From assembly GCA_030041195.1 (NCBI GenBank), contig JASHOI010000614.1, positions 1-30,779 of the forward strand: DNA of 30,779 nt, read 5' to 3'. Positions 15,060 through 21,985 of the stretch are shown one piece after another (position 1 is the first letter of the stretch; each line of letters starts with the position of its first letter). The DNA comes from Streptosporangiaceae bacterium (GTDB lineage: Bacteria > Actinomycetota > Actinomycetes > Streptosporangiales > Streptosporangiaceae). A model generated the notes under the pieces. It ran no database searches and was not told the origin of the DNA. It worked only from the letters and a program-made list of their open reading frames with translations. The position numbers and the translations under genes were made by a program.

Positions 15060-15648
15060 ACGAAGCGTAGGCGCCGCGGCGGAAGCAGGCCTCCAGATGA
15101 TCGTCTACCACACCGCAGGCCTGCAGGGTGGCATAAGCGGTCACCGGGCCGGTGAACGTGAACCCGTGTCGCCGTAGTTCCTCAGATAGGGCCTTCGACC
15201 TAGGTGTCCAGGCCGGAACATCGGCCAGGGTCACCGGGGCGCTCTGCTGCTCGCCCGCGTAGCTCCAGACCAGCGCGGCCAGCCCGCCGGGCAGCGTGAG
15301 CGCGGCCCGCGCGTTGCTGATGGCCGCCTCGATCTTGGCCCGGTTCCTGACGATGCCGGAATCGCCGAGCAGCCGCTTCACATCGGCCGGGCCGTATCCG
15401 GCCACGGTCCCGATGTCGAAGCGGGAGAACGCGGAACGGAATCCCTCCCGCTTGCGCAGGATCGTCAGCCAGGACAACCCCGACTGGAACGCCTCAAGGC
15501 ACAGCCGCTCGAACATGCCCGTGTCGTCGCGGACCGGAACGCCCCATTCCTCGTCGTGATAGGCGAGGTACTCGGTGGCGCTCAGGCTCCACGGACAGCG
15601 CCGGAGACCATCCGGCCCGGGCTCCGCGCCCGCGGAAGCGGCGCTCAA
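15058..15648 (-). CDS. tag: DNA-3-methyladenine glycosylase I
   Basis: A 196-residue base-excision repair enzyme that removes 3-methyladenine from alkylated DNA. It keeps the Tag zinc site: Cys18 (RRCPWSL), His31 (YHDEEWGVPV) and His184/Cys188 (DDHLEAC). Other signatures are FERLCLEAFQSGLSWLTILR and the R-N-R-A-K-I segment after a helix-hairpin-helix-like stretch. TTG 15648 is the start: AGGGG is 6 bases upstream and it overlaps the preceding stop as TTGA. Synteny with a DivIVA-like gene and LOG matches M. tuberculosis Rv1205-Rv1210 (tagA). Confidence 0.94.
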   Translation of the reverse strand: MSAASAGAEPGPDGLRRCPWSLSATEYLAYHDEEWGVPVRDDTGMFERLCLEAFQSGLSWLTILRKREGFRSAFSRFDIGTVAGYGPADVKRLLGDSGIVRNRAKIEAAISNARAALTLPGGLAALVWSYAGEQQSAPVTLADVPAWTPRSKALSEELRRHGFTFTGPVTAYATLQACGVVDDHLEACFRRGAYAS

Positions 15649-16178
15649 CTGGTTCCCCTCTCCCGTTCGCTCTGCTCACCGGGTTCCGGCGTCGGCGCCG
15701 GCGCGGGAACCGGCGTTGACGGCTGCGCCGGGGCGGGCGCCGGTGACGGCGCCGGCCGCTGCCACGCTGACCACCGCTCCGCGTCCGCTGGCCGTCGCGG
15801 GCCGCCGATGCCGTGCTCGAACGGCGGGGGCAACGGGCCCGAAGCGCCCCTGGCGGGCGGCTGCGGTTTGGCCGGAGGCGGCGGTTCCTTCGCCGCGGCC
15901 TCCAAGTCGGCGATCTGGCGCCGCAGGATCGCGATCTCCACGTCCCGCTCGGTCACCGAGCGCGCGACCATGTTCAGGGCCTCGTCGGTGGCCCGCATGT
16001 CGTAGCCCCACAAGGCGGCGGGCGGGCGCAGCAGCGCCACGTCGGCGGCGCTCATGATCTCTCCCTCAAAGGGCCTGACGTCGGCGACCGGCCGCGCCAT
16101 CTCCCCGCCGCGGCCCATGGCGACGACAACCACGCCGCAGAGGACGGCGACGGCCACGATGAGCAACACCACGAGCAC
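15645..16178 (-). CDS. DivIVA-domain membrane protein
   Basis: About 177 residues, starting with a membrane helix (LVVLLIVAVAVLCGVVVVAM). A DivIVA-like segment follows (FEGEIMSAADVALLRPPAAL, then WGYDMRATDEALNMVARSV) and a coiled coil (TERDVEIAILRRQIADLEAA). The tail is Pro/Ala-rich and probably disordered. The Phe/Gly-Y-D-M-x-x-T-D pattern corresponds to the membrane-binding/dimer segment of DivIVA proteins. This looks like the Rv1209-type protein that sits between LOG-linked genes and tag in mycobacteria; a role in cell-envelope growth is possible. The GTG start at 16178 has no clear SD. Confidence 0.75.
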   Translation of the reverse strand: MLVVLLIVAVAVLCGVVVVAMGRGGEMARPVADVRPFEGEIMSAADVALLRPPAALWGYDMRATDEALNMVARSVTERDVEIAILRRQIADLEAAAKEPPPPAKPQPPARGASGPLPPPFEHGIGGPRRPADAERWSAWQRPAPSPAPAPAQPSTPVPAPAPTPEPGEQSERERGTS

Positions 16179-16251
16179 ACAAGAATCGTGCCACGCCAGA
16201 GCGCAAATGGCGTATTCCGCGGCGCCCGCAGCCCGGGCCGGCAGGCCTGCA

Positions 16252-17034
16252 TCAGGCCACGGAGCCGTCGCCGTTGGGCCGGTCCGAGCGGTTCGCGTGC
16301 GCCTCCTTGATGATCTGCACGACCTCGGCGGGGTCGTCGGCGATCCGGAACAGGTCGGGATCGGCGGCCGACACCTTGCCCTGGGCCAGCAGCGTCCCGT
16401 GGATCCATGAGGTGAGGCCGGACCAGTACCCGCTGTCCACCAGGACGATCGGGAACTTGGTGATCTTGCCGGTCTGGACCAGCGTGAGCGCCTCGAACAG
16501 CTCGTCCAGGGTCCCGAACCCGCCGGGCAGCACGACGAATGCCTGCGAGTACTTGATGAACACCGTTTTGCGCACGAAGAAGTACCGGAACTCCAGGCCG
16601 ATCTCGACGTAGTCGTTCAGGCCCTGCTCCAGCGGCAGTTCGATGCCAAGGCCCACGGACACGCCGCCGTTGCTCACCGCCCCCTTGTTGGCGGCCTCCA
16701 TGATCCCGGGACCGCCGCCGGTGATCACCGCGTAGCCCGCCGCGGCGAGGCCGGCGCCGATCTTTTCCGCGCGCTCGTAGTCCTCGCTGCCGGTCAGCGT
16801 TCGCGCCGACCCGAACACCGCGACCGCGGGCCCGAGCTCGGACAGCAGCCCGAAGCCCTCGACGAACTCGGCCTGAATCCGCAGCACCCGCCATGGATCG
16901 GTATGCACCCAGTCGCTCGGGCCGCGCCGGTCCAGCAGCCGCTGGTCGGTTGTGGTCTTCGGGATGTGCTTGCCACGCAGGGTAGCCGGACCCTGGCGGC
17001 GCAGCCTTCGTTGCGGCTCGGCGTTGGCGCTCAT
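16252..17034 (-). CDS. LOG-family (TIGR00730) nucleotide 5'-monophosphate phosphoribohydrolase
   Basis: A 260-residue Rossmann-fold protein of the lysine-decarboxylase-like/LOG family. The phosphate/ribose signature motifs GGGPGIMEAANKGA and PGGFGTLDELFEAL are intact, with catalytic Arg/Glu in the expected places. LOG enzymes release the base from nucleoside monophosphates, including cytokinin precursors; M. tuberculosis Rv1205 is the counterpart next to this group of genes. The N-terminal 60 residues, with DWVHTDPWRVLRIQAEFVEG, are typical of the longer actinobacterial subgroup. ATG 17034 has no visible SD and may be leaderless. Confidence 0.9.
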   Translation of the reverse strand: MSANAEPQRRLRRQGPATLRGKHIPKTTTDQRLLDRRGPSDWVHTDPWRVLRIQAEFVEGFGLLSELGPAVAVFGSARTLTGSEDYERAEKIGAGLAAAGYAVITGGGPGIMEAANKGAVSNGGVSVGLGIELPLEQGLNDYVEIGLEFRYFFVRKTVFIKYSQAFVVLPGGFGTLDELFEALTLVQTGKITKFPIVLVDSGYWSGLTSWIHGTLLAQGKVSAADPDLFRIADDPAEVVQIIKEAHANRSDRPNGDGSVA

Positions 17035-17102
17035 GATGCCATAACGTAGCCGGTGGCCAGCGTTGCTGCGCCGGTGGCCAGGGTGGGCGGTGACTAAGCG
17101 TA

Positions 17103-17158
17103 AAGGCCCGTTTCCGAGGTCAACCGTTGCCGCGCTGACGATCAGTACTACGGGCCTT
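17103..17158. repeat. 9-bp inverted repeat between LOG and the lysozyme-like gene
   Basis: AAGGCCCGT (17103-17111) and ACGGGCCTT (17150-17158) are perfect complements separated by 38 bases, in the divergent gap. This is too far apart for an ordinary terminator. It could fold as a long-range stem or be two protein sites. Confidence 0.5.
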
Positions 17159-17175
17159 AACGGTGCGCGGACCGA

Positions 17176-18048
17176 GTGACTGCGGCAACAGGTAACTTCG
17201 GTGGGGTGCCCACAACCCGCCGCACCCGACGTGGCATCTCGGGGATAAGCGTGCTCATCGCCGCGATCGTGGTGCTGGGCGGGTACATCGCGTACCAGCG
17301 GATCGCGCCGCTGCTCTCGGGGAGCGGCTGCACCGTGGCGAGCGGCGGCGAGGACATCGCGCTCGGCACCGGTCAGGCGGGCATCGCCGCCACGATCGCC
17401 GGCGTCGCGGAACGGGACGCGCTGCCCGTCCGCGCGGTCACGGTGGCCTACGCGACCGCGATGCAGGAGTCCAAGCTGCGGGACCTGGACTACGGCGACC
17501 GCGACTCGGTCGGGGTGTTCCAGCAGCGGCCGTCGCAGGGCTGGGGACCGCGCCGCGACCTTGAAAATCCGGTGTACGCCACGTCAAAATTCTTCGGCGC
17601 GCTGGTGAAGGTTCCCGGGTACCAGCAGCTGCCCATTTACGAGGCAGCGCAGGACGTGCAGCACAGCGCCGACGGTTTTGCTTATGCGCAGTACGGGTCG
17701 ATGGCCACGCACATGGCGGTCGCGTTCACCGGGCAGGATCCGCACGCGGTCTGGTGCTGGTACTCGCAGAAAATCAGCGGCACCACCCGCTCCGACGCCG
17801 CGGCCTCGGAACTGGCGCAGACGTTCGGCCCGCAGCGGGCCCGTCCGACGCTGGATCCCGGGCTGATCGTGCGCGTTGCAGACGCCCGGCAGGGCTGGGT
17901 GATGGCGGCGTGGCTAGTATCGCACGCGCAGCAGTACCGATTCAGCTACGTGAGCTATGCGGGCTACCGATGGACGGCCGCCGACGGTACCAGAGGATGG
18001 GCCCGCTCGGATTCTCCGGCTCCGCCGGGGAGCATCGAGCTTGGCTGA
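17176..18048 (+). CDS. membrane-anchored lysozyme-like cell-wall protein
   Basis: About 290 residues with a membrane anchor at ~25-44 (GISVLIAAIVVLGGYIAYQR). The external domain has TVAYATAMQESKLRDLDYGD, then SVGVFQQRPSQGWGPRRDL and NPVYATSKFFGALVKVPGYQ, followed by AAQDVQHSADGFAYAQYGSM. A helix ending in M-Q-E-S-K-L followed by G-V-F-Q-Q-R-P-S resembles the catalytic-Glu region of lytic-transglycosylase/lysozyme folds. The family is widespread in actinomycetes but uncharacterised; peptidoglycan cleavage is an inference. Starts at GTG 17176 or a GTG about 30 bases later are both possible; neither has a good SD. Confidence 0.7.
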   Translation: MTAATGNFGGVPTTRRTRRGISGISVLIAAIVVLGGYIAYQRIAPLLSGSGCTVASGGEDIALGTGQAGIAATIAGVAERDALPVRAVTVAYATAMQESKLRDLDYGDRDSVGVFQQRPSQGWGPRRDLENPVYATSKFFGALVKVPGYQQLPIYEAAQDVQHSADGFAYAQYGSMATHMAVAFTGQDPHAVWCWYSQKISGTTRSDAAASELAQTFGPQRARPTLDPGLIVRVADARQGWVMAAWLVSHAQQYRFSYVSYAGYRWTAADGTRGWARSDSPAPPGSIELG

Positions 18049-18086
18049 TAGATTGCGTGCCGTGGGGACGGAAAAGGAGAGACGAA

Positions 18087-18407
18087 GTGACGTACATCAT
18101 CACCCAGTCTTGCGTTGACCTGCTGGACAAGACGTGCATCGAGGAATGCCCCGTGGATTGCATCTACGAGGGCGAGCGCATGATGTACATCCATCCAGAC
18201 GAATGCGTTGACTGTGGTGCCTGTGAACCGGTCTGCCCGGTCGAGGCGATCTACTATGAGGACGACGTGCCACCCCAGTTCAGGGACTACTACCGGGTCA
18301 ACGTCGATTTCTTCCAGAACATCGGCTCGCCAGGCGGCGCATCCAAGGTTGGCAAGATCCACGGCGATCACCCGCTGGTGGCGTCGCTGCCACCGCAGCC
18401 GCACTGA
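18087..18407 (+). CDS. fdxA: 7Fe ferredoxin
   Basis: A 106-residue ferredoxin carrying a 3Fe-4S and a 4Fe-4S cluster. Cys ligands are in TQSCVDLLDKTCIEECPVD and ECVDCGACEPVCPVEAIYYE, with the long C-terminal extension DVPPQFRDYYRVNVDFFQNI of the FdxA/FdxC group. It carries low-potential electrons in the cytoplasm. GTG 18087 is fixed by AGGAG 7 bases upstream, well inside a longer open frame. dapC follows 26 bases downstream, the same order as fdxC-dapC (Rv1177-Rv1178) in M. tuberculosis. Confidence 0.95.
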   Translation: MTYIITQSCVDLLDKTCIEECPVDCIYEGERMMYIHPDECVDCGACEPVCPVEAIYYEDDVPPQFRDYYRVNVDFFQNIGSPGGASKVGKIHGDHPLVASLPPQPH

Positions 18408-18433
18408 TCCCGGCCGCAAACCCTGACCGCCGG

Positions 18434-19549
18434 GTGCCGACACTAGCCGCACGACTGCCCCGTTTCCCCTGGGACGCGCTCGAGCCCTACCGAGCCAAGG
18501 CGCTTGCCCATCCCGGCGGCATCGTCGACCTGTCGATAGGCACTCCGGTCGATTCCGTTCCTGACGTAGTGCGCGAGGCGCTGGCTGCTGCCTCGGATGC
18601 CCCCGGCTATCCGGCGACCGCCGGCACCCGCGTGCTGCGCCAGGCGGCGGCCGGCTGGCTCGCGCGACGGCACCAGGTCACCGTCGACCCCGATGCCGTC
18701 CTCCCCGTGATCGGCACCAAGGAACTCATCTCGGGTCTGCCGACGCTGCTCGGGCTCGGCCCGGGCGACGTGGTGGTCCATCCCGAGCTGGCCTACCCCA
18801 CCTACGACGTGGGCGCGCGGCTGGCCGGCGCCAGGGCCGTGGCCGCCGACGGGCTGGTCTCGCTCGGCCCCCGGCTCGGCTCCGAGCCGGTGCGGCTGTA
18901 CTGGCTGAACTCACCGTCGAACCCGACCGGCCGGGTGCTGCCCGCTGAGCACCTGCGGAAGGTTGTGGCCTGGGCACGCGAGCGCGGTGCCGTGGTCGCT
19001 TCCGACGAGTGCTACATCTCGCTCGGCTTCACCGAGCACCCGCTTTCGGTGCTGCACCCCGACGCGTGCGGCGGCTCGCACGACGGCCTGCTTGCCGTGC
19101 ACTCGCTGTCCAAGCGGTCCAACATGGCCGGCTACCGCTTCGGCTTCGTGACCGGCGACCCGGCGCTCGTCGCCGAGCTGCTGGAGATACGCAAGCACGC
19201 CGGGATGATCGTGCCGGGGCCGGTGCAGGCGGCCGCGGTGGCCGCGCTGACCGACGACGCCCACGCCGACGCGCAGCAGGCCAGGTACGCGGCGCGGCGG
19301 GCGGTGCTGCTTCCGGCGCTGGAGTCGGCGGGCTGGGGCGTCGAGCACTCGCAGGCCGGCCTCTACCTGTGGGCGGCCCACCCCGGCCGGGACTGCTGGG
19401 AGTCGGTGGCGGTGCTCGCCGGTGCCGGGATCCTGGTGGCGCCGGGATCGATGTACGGGCCGAAGGGCGAGCGGCACGTCCGGGTGGCGCTGACCGCCAC
19501 TGACGAGCGGATCGCCGCCGCCGCCGAGCGCCTGGCCGCGCTGGCCTGA
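18434..19549 (+). CDS. dapC: succinyldiaminopimelate transaminase DapC
   Basis: A 371-residue class I/II PLP aminotransferase. It starts LPRFPWDALEPYRAKALAHP, has the substrate loop LNSPSNPTGRVLPAEHLRK, Asp/Tyr in VVASDECYISLGF, and the PLP lysine Lys227 in HSLSKRSNMAGYRFGF, with VRVALTATDERIAAAAERL at the end. These match actinobacterial DapC, which makes N-succinyl-2-amino-6-ketopimelate/diaminopimelate intermediates for lysine and peptidoglycan. GTG 18434 lies 26 bases after fdxA; this operon pairing supports DapC over a generic aminotransferase. Confidence 0.9.
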   Translation: MPTLAARLPRFPWDALEPYRAKALAHPGGIVDLSIGTPVDSVPDVVREALAAASDAPGYPATAGTRVLRQAAAGWLARRHQVTVDPDAVLPVIGTKELISGLPTLLGLGPGDVVVHPELAYPTYDVGARLAGARAVAADGLVSLGPRLGSEPVRLYWLNSPSNPTGRVLPAEHLRKVVAWARERGAVVASDECYISLGFTEHPLSVLHPDACGGSHDGLLAVHSLSKRSNMAGYRFGFVTGDPALVAELLEIRKHAGMIVPGPVQAAAVAALTDDAHADAQQARYAARRAVLLPALESAGWGVEHSQAGLYLWAAHPGRDCWESVAVLAGAGILVAPGSMYGPKGERHVRVALTATDERIAAAAERLAALA

Positions 19550-19558
19550 CCCGGCTCC

Positions 19559-19620
19559 GCACCCGCTCGCAGCCCCGTCCGTACCCGCTCGTGGCCCCGT
19601 CCGCACCCGCGCACCCGCCC
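19559..19620. repeat. 22-bp tandem repeat after dapC
   Basis: Two near-identical 22-base copies (19559-19580 and 19581-19602, starting GCACCCGCTCG and GTACCCGCTCG and both ending GCCCCGTCC) plus a partial third. No function is evident. Confidence 0.55.
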
Positions 19621-19675
19621 TCACGCGTGACTGCGCGGCCGCACTCCGCCGGTGACCACTCCCTCGACGAACCAA

Positions 19676-19711
19676 CCTTGCATATGCTAATTTTTTCTTG
19701 CAGATGCAAGG
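19676..19711. promoter_or_regulatory. 12-bp inverted repeat overlapping the SD of the next gene
   Basis: CCTTGCATATGC (19676-19687) pairs with GCAGATGCAAGG (19700-19711) with one mismatch, around an AT-rich 12-base centre TAATTTTTTCTT. The right arm runs into the SD GGGAGG of the gene at 19725. As DNA it could be an operator, and as RNA it would place the SD beside a stem. TATGCT (19683-19688) could be a -10 box. Confidence 0.55.
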
Positions 19712-19724
19712 GAGGATTCTGGAT

Positions 19725-20165
19725 ATGCAGGTGCAGTTCCTGGCCGACCCGGCGGCGGTTGAGGATTCCGGCGGGCTCACGGAGGCCCTGGCTGGCACGC
19801 CGTGGTCGGTGCGGCGCGGCCGCGGTCCCGGAACGCGGCCGGCGCTGGAGATCTGGGATGGGGACAGCGTGGCCGACATCATCGTGGCCACCCCGGTCGC
19901 GTCGCAGATCCTGCGCGGCGCACGCCGCACCCGGAGCAACGGGCCGGCGCTCGCCGTTGCCTGGGGAAGGCTGCCCGCCGGCCGGCACGTCCTCGGCGTC
20001 GCCTTCAGCGGCGGACTGCTGCCGCGCCGTACGGCCCCGGCCGAGGTCATCGACGTCGCCGGGCTGGCCTGGTTCGCGCTGGCCGCGGGAAGGTTCTCCG
20101 CCGTCAGCGTCGGCTGGCGCGGCGGCAGCGAGCGGCTCAGGCTCCGGGCGGTATCGCCGGGGTAG
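19725..20165 (+). CDS. hypothetical protein, family not recognised
   Basis: A 146-residue soluble protein (MQVQFLADPAAVEDSGGLTE, later ALEIWDGDSVADIIVATPVA, then VSVGWRGGSERLRLRAVSPG). There is no signal peptide, membrane helix or motif that I recognise. The pattern of short alternating hydrophobic strands suggests a beta-rich fold. ATG 19725 has GGGAGG 9 bases upstream; the frame is open to an earlier ATG inside the inverted repeat, which lacks an SD. The CysRS-like gene follows 39 bases after its stop. Codon use is like the neighbours, with very high third-position GC. Confidence 0.7.
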   Translation: MQVQFLADPAAVEDSGGLTEALAGTPWSVRRGRGPGTRPALEIWDGDSVADIIVATPVASQILRGARRTRSNGPALAVAWGRLPAGRHVLGVAFSGGLLPRRTAPAEVIDVAGLAWFALAAGRFSAVSVGWRGGSERLRLRAVSPG

Positions 20166-20204
20166 CCGAAGCACGGGGTCGGTGGGTACCAATAGGCTCG
20201 GCGT

Positions 20205-21011
20205 GTGTTCCGGCTCTACGACACCCGGACCGGGCGGGCCGAGGAGATCGACCCCGGTCCCGGGAAGCTGCTGCGCCTGTACGCTCGCGGCCCGGCGCCG
20301 CACCGCCCCGCGAACCTGGGCGAGCTGCGCTCGCTGCTGGTGGCCGACCTGATCCGCCGGAACGCCGAGCATCGGCACGATCTGACGGTCGCGGCCTACC
20401 TGGTCATCCCGGATACCGGAAACGGCGACGACACGCCGGCCGACGACGGCGCGTTCGCCGCCGACGCCATCGCGCTGAACATCAGGCCAGCCGAGCAGGT
20501 GACCGGCGCCTCGGCGGGTACCGGTGCGCTGGAGCCGGGAGAGATCATCATCGATGCACGGCCGGCGGCCGGCCAGGCGGCGATGCGGAACTCGGTGCGT
20601 ACCGGGCCGGTGACGTTCGAGGACAGCGAGCCGGTGAGCGTTGCCGGCCTGGCCGACCGTGGGCTCGACCCGCTGGCCGCGCGGCTGGCGTTGATGTCCA
20701 GCCGCTACGCCGAGCCGGCCAACCTCACCTGGGATGTGCTGGGCGGCGCCGACCAGGACCTGCGCCGGTGGCGTGAGCTGGTGGCCGGGTGGGCCGAGTC
20801 GCCGAGCAAGCCGATGTGCGCGGAGGTGACCGCGCAGGTGGCGGCGGCGTTCGACGGCGACCTGGACACGCCGATGGCACTGCAGGCCCTTCGCGCGCTG
20901 GCGGACGACCCGCAGATTCCGCCGGGATCGAAGTTCGAGTCGTTCGTGCACGCCGACCAGTTGCTGGCGCTGGACCTGCCCCGCGAGATCGGCCGCCCCA
21001 GGCGCGGCTAG
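20205..21011 (+). CDS. degenerate cysteinyl-tRNA synthetase-like protein
   Basis: A 268-residue protein that aligns by eye with CysRS at both ends but lacks most of the catalytic core. FRLYDTRTGRAEEIDPGPGK, LYARGPAPHRPANLGELRSL and DAIALNIRPAEQV match the CysRS N-terminus (IFNTLTR.., MYVCG.., DALNILRPDMEP). SVAGLADRGLDPLAARLALM, SSRYAEPANLTWDVL and FDGDLDTPMALQAL match the segment after KMSKS ([30 protein letters not shown]). The zinc Cys28 is Arg28, HIGH is replaced by ANLG, the connective/zinc segment is absent and KMSKS is lost. Aminoacylation is therefore unlikely. At this length it is also not MshC, the CysRS-like mycothiol ligase. GTG 20205 has no SD. Function unknown. Confidence 0.75.
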   Translation: MFRLYDTRTGRAEEIDPGPGKLLRLYARGPAPHRPANLGELRSLLVADLIRRNAEHRHDLTVAAYLVIPDTGNGDDTPADDGAFAADAIALNIRPAEQVTGASAGTGALEPGEIIIDARPAAGQAAMRNSVRTGPVTFEDSEPVSVAGLADRGLDPLAARLALMSSRYAEPANLTWDVLGGADQDLRRWRELVAGWAESPSKPMCAEVTAQVAAAFDGDLDTPMALQALRALADDPQIPPGSKFESFVHADQLLALDLPREIGRPRRG

Positions 21012-21151
21012 TGCCGCGCAACAGATCTACGCCCTGAACGGGCAGGACGCAACGGATCACCGCCACCGCACAAATATTGCAGGGGGCCTTGCGCCGCCGA
21101 GCCCTCCTACGCTGGAGATCCGCCGAGAACGGGATGGGGAGGGAGGCCCTG

Positions 21152-21985
21152 GTGGCGAACGCGGGAGACCGCACGACCCAGACGGATGGCGCCGGGCGTG
21201 GCAGGACCTACCTGATGTGCCCGCCCGACTACTTCGCGGTTGAGTACGCGATAAACCCGTGGATGAACCTGGACCAGCCACCCGATGCGACCCTGGCGAT
21301 GCGCCAGTGGCGCGCCCTGCGGGAGACGTTCACCAGCCTCGGCCACACCGTGCACACGATCGAGCCCGTGCCCGGGCTGCCGGACATGGTGTTCGCGGCC
21401 AACGGCGCCACCGTGATCGGCGGCGAGGTGCTGGGCGCGCGGTTCCGGTACCCGCAGCGTGCCCCGGAGGGCGAGGCCTACCTGGCCTGGTTCGCAGGGC
21501 GCGGGTACCGGCCCACGGCGCCGCGCTCGGTGAACGAGGGCGAGGGTGACATCGTGTTCGCCGGGCGCGCCGTCCTGGCCGGTCACGGCTACCGCACCGA
21601 CCCGGCCGTCGGCGCCGAGCTCGAGGCCCTGTTCGGCCTGCCGGTGCTCAGCCTGCGGCTGGTGGACCCGCGGTTCTACCACCTGGACACGGCGCTGTGC
21701 GTGCTGGACGCCGACACCGCCGCCTACTACCCGGCGGCGTTCGACGACGCCGGGCGAGCGGTGCTGACCAGCCACTTCGGTACCCTCATCGAGGCAAAGG
21801 ACGAGGACGCCGAGGTCCTCGGCCTCAACGCGATCAGCGACGGCCGGCACGTCGTGCTGCCCGCCCAGGCGACTCGGCTCGCGGCCCAGGTCGCGGACGA
21901 GGGCTTCGAGCCGGTGCCGGTCGACATGTCGGAGTTCCGCAAGGCCGGTGGCGGCCCGAAGTGCTGCACCCTGGAGCTGCGGTGA
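21152..21985 (+). CDS. DDAH/arginine deiminase-fold amidinotransferase-family hydrolase
   Basis: A 277-residue pentein-fold enzyme. Signatures: LMCPPDYFAVEYAINPWM, PGLPDMVFAANGATVIGG (substrate Asp78), NEGEGDIVFAG, catalytic His178 in FYHLDTALCVL and nucleophile Cys271 in GGGPKCCTLEL. The family includes dimethylargininase and bacterial arginine dihydrolase-type enzymes. The ornithine aminotransferase gene overlaps it as GTGA, so a product leading to ornithine (or citrulline) from arginine is plausible; the same pairing occurs in M. tuberculosis Rv2323c-rocD. GTG 21152 is chosen over ATG 21134 because GGGAGG is 5 bases upstream. The ~140-base gap upstream has one AT-rich block (CACAAATATTGCA, 21069-21081). 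Confidence 0.88.
   Translation: MANAGDRTTQTDGAGRGRTYLMCPPDYFAVEYAINPWMNLDQPPDATLAMRQWRALRETFTSLGHTVHTIEPVPGLPDMVFAANGATVIGGEVLGARFRYPQRAPEGEAYLAWFAGRGYRPTAPRSVNEGEGDIVFAGRAVLAGHGYRTDPAVGAELEALFGLPVLSLRLVDPRFYHLDTALCVLDADTAAYYPAAFDDAGRAVLTSHFGTLIEAKDEDAEVLGLNAISDGRHVVLPAQATRLAAQVADEGFEPVPVDMSEFRKAGGGPKCCTLELR

Noticed and set aside
16179..16251. Possible small gene between the DivIVA-like and LOG genes
   Set aside because: No start with an SD and no frame longer than about 20 codons outside the neighbouring genes.
17754..18086. Longer ferredoxin frame starting at 17754
   Set aside because: It overlaps the lysozyme-like gene; GTG 18087 has AGGAG at 7 bases and gives the normal ferredoxin length.
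19029..20951. 640-codon minus-strand open frame across dapC, the unknown gene and the CysRS-like gene
   Set aside because: It is antisense to genes with clear family motifs and SDs. Its product is Arg/Pro/Gly-rich and low in complexity, as expected from reverse-strand reading of GC-rich genes.
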